A stretch of DNA of 64,000 nucleotides from Hyphomicrobiales bacterium (lineage in GTDB: Bacteria; Pseudomonadota; Alphaproteobacteria; Rhizobiales; Rhizobiaceae), in NCBI GenBank assembly GCA_900468625.1, contig UBUL01000019.1, forward strand, positions 248,001 to 312,000. The letters are read 5' to 3'. The notes beneath the pieces were generated by a model, which saw only the letters and a list, made by a program, of their open reading frames with translations, was not told the DNA's origin and made no database searches. Positions 8,366 through 17,213 of this stretch are shown piece by piece (the first letter of the stretch is position 1; every line of letters starts with the position of its first letter). Both the position numbers and the translations under genes were made by a program.

Positions 8366-9315
8366 CCGAGCATCACGACCTTGGTCAGATGACGGGGCGA
8401 TACCGTATCGACCCCCTTCGACTGCGCTGCCCGTTCGCCAAGAACCTGTAGGGCCGGTAGCACGCAGAGACCGGCAAGTGCCGGATCGCAATCGACGGCC
8501 AGTTCCAGGTCACCCGGGCCACCAAGGCCGATAACGGTCGCTCCCTTTTTTCGCAGTTCCTCGACCAGCAGCGCTTCAGCCGCCTTTTGATCGGCGCTGT
8601 AGAGCATGACGACTGTGGTGTGTTCATCGACCAGGCTGATCGGTCCATGCCGGTATTCCAGCGGATGGAAGCCCTGGGTGATAATCTGGCTCATTTCCAT
8701 CAGCTTCAACGCACCTTCCAGGGCAATGCCGTAGAGCGATCCGCTGCCAAGGAAAACGAAATGCGTGCGACCTTCGATGATCTTCGGAAGAGCAGCATCG
8801 ATCTGGTCCGCCAAACTGCGTGCGGACTGGACGATCGATGGTGGGATTTTTACGCCGACCATCTGCATGCCCAGAAGCAGCATCAGGCTCGCCGAGACCG
8901 TCATGACGATGCCCTCATCGCCATGGGTCGCCGCGTCGATCAGCCGGTCGCAGTTCTTGGCAAGCGCGCTTTCAGGCTCGACCGTGATGGCGGTGACGAA
9001 AATGCCGGCTTTGCGGCTAGCCTTGGCGGCAGCAACCGTTTCCGTCGTTTCACCGCTGCGCGAAAGGGCCACGAGATGGACCTTCTGCCAGCGCGGCCAG
9101 AAGGCGGCCGACCGGTTCAGCCATTCAGCGCCCGGTGCGGCAATCGCCGGATAGCCGGCGAGATTGGCATGTGCCGCAAGCGATAAGGCAAGATTGTAGG
9201 ACGTGCCGCAGCCCAAAAAAACCGTCAGTTCGGCTTCATGCGGGGCGGGGACTGGTCCGATCGCCCTTTCCCAATAAGGAAATTGCTCGAAAATCACCTT
9301 TTCCGTCGTATTCAT
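8362..9315 (-). CDS. agaS: SIS-domain amino-sugar isomerase/deaminase (AgaS-like)
   Basis: A 317-residue sugar isomerase with two SIS domains: CGTSYN and SRSGETTET in the first (about residues 35-100), GSGSLYGIALEGALKLMEMS and EYRHGP in the second (about 190-235). This matches the AgaS/GlmS-isomerase group. AgaS deaminates and isomerises galactosamine 6-phosphate to tagatose 6-phosphate in the cytoplasm. Its position between the sugar permease and the GatZ/KbaZ gene fits this reaction, with the BadF-type kinase as supplier of the phosphate ester. A glucosamine 6-phosphate deaminase-like role is the main alternative. Confidence 0.8.
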   Translation of the reverse strand: MNTTEKVIFEQFPYWERAIGPVPAPHEAELTVFLGCGTSYNLALSLAAHANLAGYPAIAAPGAEWLNRSAAFWPRWQKVHLVALSRSGETTETVAAAKASRKAGIFVTAITVEPESALAKNCDRLIDAATHGDEGIVMTVSASLMLLLGMQMVGVKIPPSIVQSARSLADQIDAALPKIIEGRTHFVFLGSGSLYGIALEGALKLMEMSQIITQGFHPLEYRHGPISLVDEHTTVVMLYSADQKAAEALLVEELRKKGATVIGLGGPGDLELAVDCDPALAGLCVLPALQVLGERAAQSKGVDTVSPRHLTKVVMLG

Positions 9316-9327
9316 GCTAGCTCCGAT

Positions 9328-10185
9328 TTACTTGACCGATCCAGCCAGCAGACCGCTGACGAGGTATCGATTGAGAAAGATGACGACCAGGGCGGGAATA
9401 ATGATGGCAATTGCTCCGCTTGCCGTGATCAGCCCATAGTCGATGAAGTTCTTGGTGACGAATTCGGGGATCAGCACTGTCAACGGCTTCGTCGCCTGCG
9501 GCGAGAAGATGAGCGGGACGAGATATTGGCCCCAAGCGCCAAGAAAGGTCAGGATTGCCGCGGCCGTCAGACCGGGACCGGCGAGCGGCAGGACGATGTT
9601 GAAGAAAATGTAGAGTCGGCCGGCGCCATCGAGCTGCGCCGCCTCCTCAAGCGCGATCGGCAATGCCTCGAAGACGCTCCGCAACAGCCACAGGGATAGC
9701 GGTAGGTAGGCCGAGACGTAGATCAATGCGACGCCGACATAGGTGTCGACCAGATGCAGGCTGATCATGATCCGATAAAGCGGAATGAGCACCGCATAAC
9801 CGGGAATTGCGAGCGTCGCGACGACGGCGGCAAACAGAAAGCCACGGCCGGGAAACTGGATCCGCGTGAAGGCATAGGCACCGAGTGCCGATATCGCCAC
9901 GCAAAGGACCGTTGCAGCTACCGACGTCACGATGCTGTTGATCAGCGCGGCACGGAACTGCGACCAGACCTGCACCCCGCCGATCCTGGCAATATCGATG
10001 CCGAAGAGACGCGAAAAATGATCCAGCGTGAAATGCTGCGGGAAGAAGTGGATTGGTCTCGCCGAGAAATCCTCGGTCGGGGTGATGGAGCTTGCAAGCG
10101 TCCAGTAGATCGGTCCGAGCGACCAGATCAGGAGAGCCGCCACACCGGTCCAGATCAGCAAACGATAGGAAAGGCTTTGTTTCAT
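9328..10185 (-). CDS. sugar ABC transporter permease (MalG type)
   Basis: A 285-residue inner-membrane permease with about six hydrophobic helices and the cytoplasmic EAA loop (EEAAQLDGAGRLYIFFNIVLP, about residues 190-210) that docks onto the ATPase. It is the second permease of a CUT1 sugar importer. The start codon shares one base with the stop of the preceding permease (TGATG), and the agaS gene follows after 12 bases. The substrate is inferred only from the operon: a galactosamine-type or galactoside sugar. Confidence 0.88.
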   Translation of the reverse strand: MKQSLSYRLLIWTGVAALLIWSLGPIYWTLASSITPTEDFSARPIHFFPQHFTLDHFSRLFGIDIARIGGVQVWSQFRAALINSIVTSVAATVLCVAISALGAYAFTRIQFPGRGFLFAAVVATLAIPGYAVLIPLYRIMISLHLVDTYVGVALIYVSAYLPLSLWLLRSVFEALPIALEEAAQLDGAGRLYIFFNIVLPLAGPGLTAAAILTFLGAWGQYLVPLIFSPQATKPLTVLIPEFVTKNFIDYGLITASGAIAIIIPALVVIFLNRYLVSGLLAGSVK

Positions 10186-11102
10186 CAGTCAAACCTGGTG
10201 TTGCGATAGACGCGCAGCACATAGATGAGCGACACGAGCAGCGAGACAAATGTGATCACGAGAGACAAGGCCATGCCGTAGGAGAAGCGCAGATTCTGGA
10301 AGGTCTCGAGATAGATCTGCACGAGAACCGGTCGCGTCTCGAGGCTGGAGCCCGACAAGACCCAGGCCTCGTCGAAGAGGTTGAATGCGTTGACAGTCGC
10401 GTTGGTCATGGCAACGGCAATGGCGCTGCGCACCAGCGGAAGCGTAACGAGGGTAAACATCTGCATGCGCGTGGCACCATCGATGCGTGCGGCCTCATAA
10501 AGATGAGCGGGAATGCTCTGCATGGCGGCCAGCACGATGACGACGGTCAGCGGCATCATGCGCCAGACATGAACAACGGTGACTGCGATGATCGCGCTGG
10601 TCCGATCATTGAACCAAACATGGTTTTCGAAAGGCAAACCGACTGAAGACAGAATGCCGTTCAACAATCCGGCGCCGGGCTGATAGATCCAGAGCCAGAT
10701 CACTGCATTGACGACACCGGGCAGCGCCCAGGGCAGGACGACAGCCGCAAGCAACCACTGTCGGCCGATCTTGACCTGATTGATGAGGGCGGCGGCAAGC
10801 ACGCCGAACACCGTCTCGGCCGCAACTGCGAGCACGACATAGATGAACGTATTGATCCAGGTCGTGCCAAGCTGTGCGTCGGAAAGCATGCGGGTGTAGT
10901 TTTCCAGCCCGATAAAGGGAGTGCCCGCCTGCATCGGGTTGACCCTATGCAGGCTGTCCGAGAGCGTTCTTGCGATCGGGTAGAAGACGAGGGCTGCCAT
11001 CGTGATCAGGATCGGCGAAACAAGCAGGATCCCCAGCATGGTGTCGGTCTTGATGCCTGCGCCACGTTTTATCCTGCCACCGGCAGAGACTGCGATTGTC
11101 AT
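10185..11102 (-). CDS. sugar ABC transporter permease (MalF type)
   Basis: A 305-residue inner-membrane permease of the CUT1 family. The first helix (about residues 22-45) is followed by the typical short periplasmic region with NPMQAGTPFIGLENY, then five more helices and the EAA-type loop YEAARIDGATRMQMFTLVTLP (about 215-235). It pairs with the MalG-type permease downstream. The ATG overlaps the stop of the binding-protein gene (ATGA), so translation is likely coupled. Confidence 0.88.
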   Translation of the reverse strand: MTIAVSAGGRIKRGAGIKTDTMLGILLVSPILITMAALVFYPIARTLSDSLHRVNPMQAGTPFIGLENYTRMLSDAQLGTTWINTFIYVVLAVAAETVFGVLAAALINQVKIGRQWLLAAVVLPWALPGVVNAVIWLWIYQPGAGLLNGILSSVGLPFENHVWFNDRTSAIIAVTVVHVWRMMPLTVVIVLAAMQSIPAHLYEAARIDGATRMQMFTLVTLPLVRSAIAVAMTNATVNAFNLFDEAWVLSGSSLETRPVLVQIYLETFQNLRFSYGMALSLVITFVSLLVSLIYVLRVYRNTRFD

Positions 11103-12355
11103 TGCGCTGATGCCTGCTTTGCCGCTTCGGCGATGTTCTGCATGGCTTGATCGACGGTGATCTGGCTCTTCGCCGCACTATTGATGGCGGTATTCACGGC
11201 GCTCGAGAATTCCGGGTACCAAGGGGGCGTGCCCTGCGCAAACAGCGGCTCGACGGTTTTGGACTGCGCAACGAGCGTGTCACCGCTCAACAGCTGGCCG
11301 GCGGCATTAAGCTCGGACAACGCCGATGTGCGGGTCGGCAACGCTCCGTTTGCCGCATTCTTCTTCTGGAACTCCTTGCTGGTGAACCATTTGACGAAGG
11401 CGATGGCGGCTTGCCTGTTCTGCGAGACGCGCGGGATGGCGAGCGCTTCGGGAAGGCCGAAGCTGCGGGTTTCACCACTTGCGGTCGGCACCAGGATCGC
11501 CTCGATCTGGCCGGCGACCTTTGATTGCTTCGGATCGTTCATCTGGCCGATTCTGCCCGGCTCACCGGAAATCATGATGCTGGTCACGCCTTGGGCGAAC
11601 ATGCTCTCATTGATCTGGCTGTCCTTGAGGCCGGTGGAGGCAGGATCGACCAGGCCTTCCTTCAGCAGCATCAATTCGAAGGCGAGCGCCTTGTAGCCTG
11701 CCGAATCCTTCGAAACGAAAAGCGGCTTGAAATCCTTGTCGAACAGCTCGCCGCCAAAGGCCTTCGTCAGCAGATACCAGCTGGTCGATGCGCCTTCGGT
11801 CGCAGAAAGCGGCAGGCCGATCGGATAGGCCGCAATCTTCTTTTCCTTGATCTGCTTGGCAGCAGCGACCAATTCATCGAGCGTCTTCGGCATCTTGGTG
11901 ATACCCGCATCGGCAAAATGTTTCTTGTTGATCAGCATGACGCGGAAGTCGTTGGTATAGGGCACGCCCAAGAGATTGCCGTTGACCGTGAAGATCTTGG
12001 AGACGCCGATATCCTTGACAGTGTCCGCATCCATCACATCGTTGAGCGGCAGATACCAGTCGGCGGCGCTGAATTGGCCGGTCCAGGACCAGTCGAACTC
12101 GGTGACATCGGCAGGTGCTGTGCCTGCGATCAGCGAGGTGACGAGCTTGGGGCGAATATCGTCCCAGGATAGCGTCTGCATGTTGACGTGGATGCCGGTC
12201 TCGGCTTCGAAGTCGCCGGGAATGTTCGGCGCCTGCGGCGAGGGCATCAGCACCGTGATTGATTGTCCGGCAAGCGGTTTCGCATCCTGAGCGAAAGCCG
12301 GAACGGCGGCAACGAGCGCCGCAAGAGCGACGAATGGCAAAGCATATTTACGCAT
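11099..12355 (-). CDS. periplasmic sugar-binding protein (ABC importer)
   Basis: A 418-residue family 1 extracellular solute-binding protein. A Sec signal peptide covers about residues 1-22 (hydrophobic core, cleavage after AFA). The mature part has the two-lobe pattern of the MalE/UgpB type, including SITVLMP near the start and EFDWSWTGQF in the first lobe. It captures the substrate in the periplasm for the two permeases that follow. The start at 12355 is preceded by AAGGGAA at good distance and overlaps the end of the kinase gene by 8 bases; an upstream in-frame extension would hide the signal peptide. Confidence 0.88.
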   Translation of the reverse strand: MRKYALPFVALAALVAAVPAFAQDAKPLAGQSITVLMPSPQAPNIPGDFEAETGIHVNMQTLSWDDIRPKLVTSLIAGTAPADVTEFDWSWTGQFSAADWYLPLNDVMDADTVKDIGVSKIFTVNGNLLGVPYTNDFRVMLINKKHFADAGITKMPKTLDELVAAAKQIKEKKIAAYPIGLPLSATEGASTSWYLLTKAFGGELFDKDFKPLFVSKDSAGYKALAFELMLLKEGLVDPASTGLKDSQINESMFAQGVTSIMISGEPGRIGQMNDPKQSKVAGQIEAILVPTASGETRSFGLPEALAIPRVSQNRQAAIAFVKWFTSKEFQKKNAANGALPTRTSALSELNAAGQLLSGDTLVAQSKTVEPLFAQGTPPWYPEFSSAVNTAINSAAKSQITVDQAMQNIAEAAKQASAQ

Positions 12356-13346
12356 GTTCCCTTCTTTCCTTGTTATCGAGGTCTGCTTCACTGGCATGCA
12401 CCGCTGCGGTCCTTGCCGTTGCGGCAATTTGCGTGATCCAGCCGTCATCGACCGGCCAATCGAGAAGACGGGCGGCCGCCAACAGAGCGCCACCAATGGG
12501 AGGAAGTTTCGGGCTCACAGCCGCGTGGCCTATGCGCCGCTCCAAAGCGGAAAGCAGCGCGCGGCTTGCAAATGTTCCACCCGCATAGGTCCAATCAGCG
12601 CCCGGATCGCAATGCGGCGCTATGGCCTCCATGTGTTTTGCGAGCTCGGATGCAGCCTGGTCGATCAGCTTCCTCGCCACGCCATCGCCGGCGCGAGCAA
12701 CACGATCGACGAGAACCGAGAGGGCTGCGATCTCGGCACGGGGGTTTTTAAGGTCGCTCACCCATCCTGCGAGAGCGTTGACCGGGTCGATGCTGTCGAG
12801 GCTCAGGAATTCGAACATGGCCTTCGCCAACGCAGTCGGACCTGCCCGCCCGTCGAGGCTCTGGCTGACAAGGCTGAGCGCTGCCCGCCCGATCCAGTAG
12901 CTGCTGCCTTCGTCGCCGATGATATCGCCCCAGCCGCCGACGCGTGCCGATACGCCAGCACTGTTGCGCGCCCATGCCATAGAACCTGTACCTGATAGGA
13001 TGAGAATACCGGGTTTTCCGGCAAAGGCGCCGAGATGCGCTGCATCGACGTCGTTGAGAATATGCAGCTTCGCCTTCGGGAAGCTGACCTCGATCGCCTC
13101 GCGCTGCTGTTCCGACAGGCGCGCTACTTCGCCATAGGCAGGCAGCGCAGCCGCCACGGCCGCCGGCTTCTCCCGCTCCAGGAAGGGACGCAGCGCAAGA
13201 TCCAGCTCGCGTCGCCAGTTTGGATTGTCCATCGGATTGATGCCGCTGCCACGCGACATGAGCAGCACGCAGCCGGCTCGGTCGGCGAGCGCGACCAACA
13301 CCTTGCTGCCACCGCCATCGATGCCGAGGATCACGTCGTCGCTCAT
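12348..13346 (-). CDS. BadF/BadG-type sugar kinase (amino-sugar kinase)
   Basis: A 332-residue ASKHA-fold kinase of the BadF/BadG/BcrA/BcrD group, the same group as N-acetylglucosamine kinase. The phosphate-1 motif ILGIDGGGSK is at residues 6-15, a GTGSMAWAR motif at about 117-125, followed by GGWGDIIGDEGSSYWIG. It most likely phosphorylates the imported amino sugar at C6 in the cytoplasm. The ATG overlaps the stop of the DeoR gene (ATGA), and its own 3' end contains the ribosome-binding site of the binding-protein gene. Galactosamine or N-acetylgalactosamine specificity is inferred from the AgaS and KbaZ neighbours. Confidence 0.82.
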   Translation of the reverse strand: MSDDVILGIDGGGSKVLVALADRAGCVLLMSRGSGINPMDNPNWRRELDLALRPFLEREKPAAVAAALPAYGEVARLSEQQREAIEVSFPKAKLHILNDVDAAHLGAFAGKPGILILSGTGSMAWARNSAGVSARVGGWGDIIGDEGSSYWIGRAALSLVSQSLDGRAGPTALAKAMFEFLSLDSIDPVNALAGWVSDLKNPRAEIAALSVLVDRVARAGDGVARKLIDQAASELAKHMEAIAPHCDPGADWTYAGGTFASRALLSALERRIGHAAVSPKLPPIGGALLAAARLLDWPVDDGWITQIAATARTAAVHASEADLDNKERREHA

Positions 13347-14203
13347 TCCGGCGCTCCAGGATCCGCGATCGTCGTCTCGACGCCGAAATTGACGAGTTCG
13401 CTGCGCCAATGCGCGGAAAGACCCGCATCGGTAATCACCTTCGCCGCACTCAAGGGGGCGACCTTATAGGTCGCCATCGTGCCGAACTTCGAAGAATCGG
13501 CGAGCACGAAACGATGGGCCGAGCGGCTGAGCATGCATTTATTGAGGCTCGCTTCTGCGCTGTCGACGCTGTAAATGGCGCCGTCGGGGCTGATGGCACT
13601 GGCGCCGAGAAAGAGCTGATCGAACCAAATGTTTTCGAGCATCGCTTCCGCCTGTGGCCCGACGAGCGAAGCGTTCTCGCTGCGAAGCTGTCCGCCGAGC
13701 AGGACCACCTCCAGATTCGGGATATTGAGAAACTCCTGCGCCACCGTCAAACCATTGGTGAAGATCCGAAGCGGTATCGGGTTTAGGCGGATGAGGCGTG
13801 CAAGCTGTAACACCGTAGTGCCGGCATCGAGGAAGATGGCGGTGCGCGGCGTCAGCACATCATAGGCTGCCGTTGCGATCGCGCGCTTGGCCGACAGATG
13901 CCGCTTGGCCCGTTCCTGAAAGGCAAGCTCCACCGACGATCCCTCAGCGATCCGGGCGCCGCCATGCACACGGTCAATCGCGCCGTCGCGCTCGAGGACC
14001 TGCAAGTCCCTGCGTACCGTTGCCAAGGAAGCGCCGATGGCGTCTGCAAGTGCCTGGATCGTCGAAAATCCATTCGCATACAAATGGCTACGAATGGCGT
14101 CGAGACGATCAACTTTCACTCCCCCAGCTTGGCTCAACGAAGGTTCCTCTTCCGCGATTACTTCTATTTCGCTCAGATTTTCATTCACGAAGATCAATGT
14201 CAA
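13343..14203 (-). CDS. DeoR/AgaR-family transcriptional regulator
   Basis: A DeoR-family repressor, the first gene of the sugar operon. The winged HTH (about residues 45-80) has STIQALADAIGASLATVRRDL, and the C-terminal effector domain has DAGTTVLQLAR, TNGLTVAQEF and LGGQLRSENASLVGP, typical of sensing a phosphorylated sugar. The operon gene order suggests autoregulation with tagatose 6-phosphate or an amino-sugar phosphate as inducer. The start is uncertain: the longest frame begins with TTG at 14203, which has no clear ribosome-binding site and overlaps a palindrome; a GTG at 14188 or one near 14119 is possible. Confidence 0.85.
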   Translation of the reverse strand: MTLIFVNENLSEIEVIAEEEPSLSQAGGVKVDRLDAIRSHLYANGFSTIQALADAIGASLATVRRDLQVLERDGAIDRVHGGARIAEGSSVELAFQERAKRHLSAKRAIATAAYDVLTPRTAIFLDAGTTVLQLARLIRLNPIPLRIFTNGLTVAQEFLNIPNLEVVLLGGQLRSENASLVGPQAEAMLENIWFDQLFLGASAISPDGAIYSVDSAEASLNKCMLSRSAHRFVLADSSKFGTMATYKVAPLSAAKVITDAGLSAHWRSELVNFGVETTIADPGAPE

Positions 14204-14218
14204 TCATAATTCTGATTG
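14201..14218. promoter_or_regulatory. palindrome at the DeoR operon start
   Basis: CAATCATAATTCTGATTG has perfect 6-base arms (CAATCA/TGATTG). A second GATC-flanked AT-rich dyad lies just upstream, about 14223-14239. The site sits where an autoregulatory operator of the DeoR protein would be expected, in an AT-rich island of a GC-rich region. Confidence 0.45.
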
Positions 14219-14249
14219 TTTGTGATCTAATTTATGATCGCTGCAAACC

Positions 14250-14297
14250 AAAAAAGTGAGCGCGCAGCATTCTCTTGCGAGGACACCGGGCGCTCAC
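14250..14297 (-). terminator. rho-independent terminator of the GH4 gene
   Basis: On the minus strand, arms GTGAGCGC and GCGCTCAC form an 8-base perfect stem with a loop of about 26 bases, directly followed by six T residues. It lies 25 bases after the stop codon of the GH4 gene and so separates it from the DeoR operon, which must have its own promoter. Confidence 0.65.
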
Positions 14298-14321
14298 ATG
14301 ATAGCTAGTCGTTTAAACCGC

Positions 14322-15638
14322 CTAGTGATAAGCGGGCAAAAGATCGCCGTGCCGCTCGATCATATCGTCAACAAGCGCCCATATTTGATCGGGTGACAGC
14401 TCCGCCGATGTATGAGGATCGAGCAGGGCGGCCTGATAGATGCGATCCCGTTTCTTCGTCAGTGCCGCCTCGACCGTCAGTTCCTGCACGGAAGCGCTCA
14501 AGCGCATGACGGCCGCAAGCTGCGAGGGTATGCGTCCGATGCGGATCGGCTGAATGCCGTTGTAGTCGACATGGCATGGCACTTCCACGATGCACTCGTG
14601 CGGCAGATTCTGGATCAAGCTGTCGTTCGGGACATTTCCATAGATCAGCGCCGGCTGGCCGGTGACCGCAGCATGAATGATACCGGCCGCGTATTCGTTG
14701 CTGCGGCAAACATCGATCGGTTTGCCGCCTTCAAGGTCGCGGCGCAACTCATGCCATTCGGCAATCTGGACCTCACAGCGGCGAATATATTCATCCAGGG
14801 GAATGTTGAGCCGCTCGATCAGATCGCTACGGCCATCCTTGATGTACCAGGATGTATACTCCGAAAAATGCTCACTCGATTCCGTCACAAAATGGTCGAG
14901 CCGCTTGAGGACATCGAAACGAACTCGATCGCCCGAAGGGATACGTCCTTTCTCGGCGAGGGCGTGCAGGCGCGGATAGAGATCCTCGCGGCTGCCATCA
15001 GCTCGCAGCTTTTCGTATTTGAGAAAGAAGGCGACATGGTTGATGCCGGCCGAAAGATAGTTGATATCGGTGATATCCTCACCGAGGCAATCGGCAAGAT
15101 GGGCGGCGGTATGCTGTACGCTGTGACATAGTCCGACGGTGCGGATGTGAGGCGCAATCTCCTTGATCGCCCAGCAATTGATCGCCATCGGATTGACATA
15201 TTGCATCAAGAGCGCGTCGCGGCACACCTCTTCCATGTCGCGGCAGATTTCTTCAAGAACGGGAATGGTGCGAAGCCCACGGAAGATGCCGCCGATCCCG
15301 AGCGTATCGGCGATGGTCTGCCTCAGTCCATGCTTCTTCGGGACATCGAAATCCGTCACGGTGGCCGGCTTGTAGCCGCCAACCTGCATCATCAGGATGA
15401 CGAAGTCCGAGCCTTGCAGCGCTTGCCGGCGATCAAGCGTCGCCTTTATGCGCACCTTATCGAGATGAAGCGCCTCGCAGATGCGCCGTGCAACGATTTC
15501 GGAGGTTTTCAGACGCTCCGGATCGATGTCGAAAAGACTGATGACGTAGTCGCCACCGCTTTGGCTGGAAAGGACGTCGCCCAGGATGTTCTGGGCAAAG
15601 ACGGTGCTGCCGGCACCGATCAGGCAGATCTTTGGCAT
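14322..15638 (-). CDS. melA: GH4 alpha-galactosidase (MelA-like)
   Basis: A 438-residue NAD- and Mn-dependent glycoside hydrolase family 4 enzyme. The dinucleotide site ICLIGAGST lies at residues 4-12; NPMAIN (149-154) and CHSVQ (171-175) supply the metal and sugar-binding residues and are the pattern of alpha-galactosidases rather than of phospho-beta-glucosidases. There is no signal peptide, so it acts on an imported galactoside. The start at 15638 has GGAG about 9 bases upstream; the 16-codon upstream extension is not typical of the family. It is transcribed divergently from an AraC regulator. Given the neighbouring amino-sugar operon, an alpha-galactosaminide is an alternative substrate. 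Confidence 0.85.
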   Translation of the reverse strand: MPKICLIGAGSTVFAQNILGDVLSSQSGGDYVISLFDIDPERLKTSEIVARRICEALHLDKVRIKATLDRRQALQGSDFVILMMQVGGYKPATVTDFDVPKKHGLRQTIADTLGIGGIFRGLRTIPVLEEICRDMEEVCRDALLMQYVNPMAINCWAIKEIAPHIRTVGLCHSVQHTAAHLADCLGEDITDINYLSAGINHVAFFLKYEKLRADGSREDLYPRLHALAEKGRIPSGDRVRFDVLKRLDHFVTESSEHFSEYTSWYIKDGRSDLIERLNIPLDEYIRRCEVQIAEWHELRRDLEGGKPIDVCRSNEYAAGIIHAAVTGQPALIYGNVPNDSLIQNLPHECIVEVPCHVDYNGIQPIRIGRIPSQLAAVMRLSASVQELTVEAALTKKRDRIYQAALLDPHTSAELSPDQIWALVDDMIERHGDLLPAYH

Positions 15639-15703
15639 GGAAAAGTCTCCGCAAGAGATGTCTGCGAAGCCAATTGCATCTTTCAAACCAGATTTTCTTC
15701 TCC

Positions 15704-15719
15704 ATAATAACGATATTAT
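15704..15719. promoter_or_regulatory. AT-rich inverted repeat between melA and araC-type gene
   Basis: ATAATA and TATTAT form perfect 6-base arms around ACGA in the 111-bp divergent intergenic region. This is a candidate operator for the AraC regulator or part of the promoter. Confidence 0.35.
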
Positions 15720-15749
15720 TCCCGGATTCGCGCCCTGGAGCGCGTTGCA

Positions 15750-16625
15750 GTGTCAAAATTTCCCATATCTGCCGTGCAGGACGCTCTTTTCGCATCCCGG
15801 GGCGACTTCATGATCGAGTGTCACATTGCCAACGCCATGAATGCGGCGCATTGGCACGATCATGTCGAGCTGAACTATCTGCTTGACGGTCAAATGACCT
15901 ACATTTTCAACGGGAGGCAGGAAAAGGTCGAAGCGGGGCGGCTGGTGCTCTTTTGGGCAGCCATTCCCCATAGAACGATCGCGGTGACGCCCAATGCGCC
16001 GCTTGTCTGTATCTATCTTCCGCTCGTCGATTTCCTGGGTTTGCCGATCGACCGAGTTGCGCGCGGTCGTATCATGCAAGGTCAGATCTTATCTGAGGCT
16101 TGCCAAAACCTCATCGATGGTGCTGTTTCCCAGCGCTGGCTCAAGGAATGGACCGTTGGTGATGCCACACGCCGCGAACTGGTCTTCGAAGAGGTCAAGT
16201 TAAGGGTACGCCGCCTTTTCATTGACAATGGCGGCGAAAAAGAAGGTGCTTTACGTCATTCTAATAGGACGAATTCCGCGACCGCCGTTCGTCACACCGA
16301 GGCCCTTACTGATCTCATCAACAGACATTTCGACGAGCCGCTCACAGTTCCACAATTGGCCAAACTCGCAGGGGTGCACCCAACCACTGCCAACAAGGCT
16401 TTTCAGAAAGTCCTTGGTATGTCTCCGAACGAATATTTAATTCGATATCGGATAGCTCGAGCGATGAAGTTGCTTGCTGACACTGACGATCCAGTATTGA
16501 AGATCGCTTTTGATTGCGGTTTCGGCTCCAGCAGTCGATTTTACGAGCTGTTCAAGCAGCGAACAGGCGACACGCCCTTGGTCTTCCGTAAATCGATCAA
16601 TAGGAGGACTTCTGAAAGGCCATGA
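15750..16625 (+). CDS. AraC-family regulator (MelR-like)
   Basis: A 291-residue AraC regulator with an N-terminal cupin-like sensing domain (HWHDHVELNYLLDG at about residues 34-47) and a C-terminal double HTH (about 190-285; LTVPQLAKLAGVHPTTANKAF and the second helix pair ending in GFGSSSRFYELFKQRTG). It is divergent from the GH4 alpha-galactosidase and probably activates it in response to a galactoside. The GTG start at 15750 has GGAG about 10 bases upstream. Confidence 0.85.
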   Translation: MSKFPISAVQDALFASRGDFMIECHIANAMNAAHWHDHVELNYLLDGQMTYIFNGRQEKVEAGRLVLFWAAIPHRTIAVTPNAPLVCIYLPLVDFLGLPIDRVARGRIMQGQILSEACQNLIDGAVSQRWLKEWTVGDATRRELVFEEVKLRVRRLFIDNGGEKEGALRHSNRTNSATAVRHTEALTDLINRHFDEPLTVPQLAKLAGVHPTTANKAFQKVLGMSPNEYLIRYRIARAMKLLADTDDPVLKIAFDCGFGSSSRFYELFKQRTGDTPLVFRKSINRRTSERP

Positions 16626-17213
16626 TCACTACGCAGGGTCGGCATCGTTGACGCGATCCTCCTGAGTTGACGAAGATTGGCTGCCGCGGTCCGAAATGTT
16701 CACTCCCGCCATATGGCGCGATTGGATCAAAGCCTGCGTGGATGATCATCGGGATTGCAGCAGTCGAACAGCCGAGTACAGAGCGTCTTCGCCCTATCTC
16801 CGTTTGCCGCGCCACGCGGCGCAAATTCCTTATGTCGCCAGCTATTATGGGGGGACCGCGATCATGCTCGATTTTAAGGCCAACCGCCTTCAACGCTGCA
16901 TGAAGCGCCTAATCCCGGTTAAGACTCTTCCTAGCCGTCATTGCCGACGGTCAAGGCAGCCGACGGGTCTTTGCCGACAATGCGCGGCTACCGCATGCAG
17001 GGGCATCTGCAACAGGGCGTAGTCGAAGCAGCGCGGCTCCCCAAGGGTTCCTCACCCCGCAATTTTCATCTCGTCGGCATGATATTGGGGCACCGATCGG
17101 CTCGCCCATAGCCCTTCTTGCCGCCGTCGCGCAAGCACAGTCGCATCCAAGGATCAGAGGCTGGGACCTGCCTGCGCGCGGCTCGGACGCCAATTTTGCA
17201 GAGCCTGTGATGG
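16626..17213. other. gene-poor stretch of about 590 bp
   Basis: There is no supported gene between the AraC gene and the glycosyltransferase. Several overlapping open frames exist on both strands, but none shows a recognisable domain or ribosome-binding site, and those after 16.95 kb on the minus strand run into the glycosyltransferase in another frame. The stretch may be a decayed gene remnant. Confidence 0.4.
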
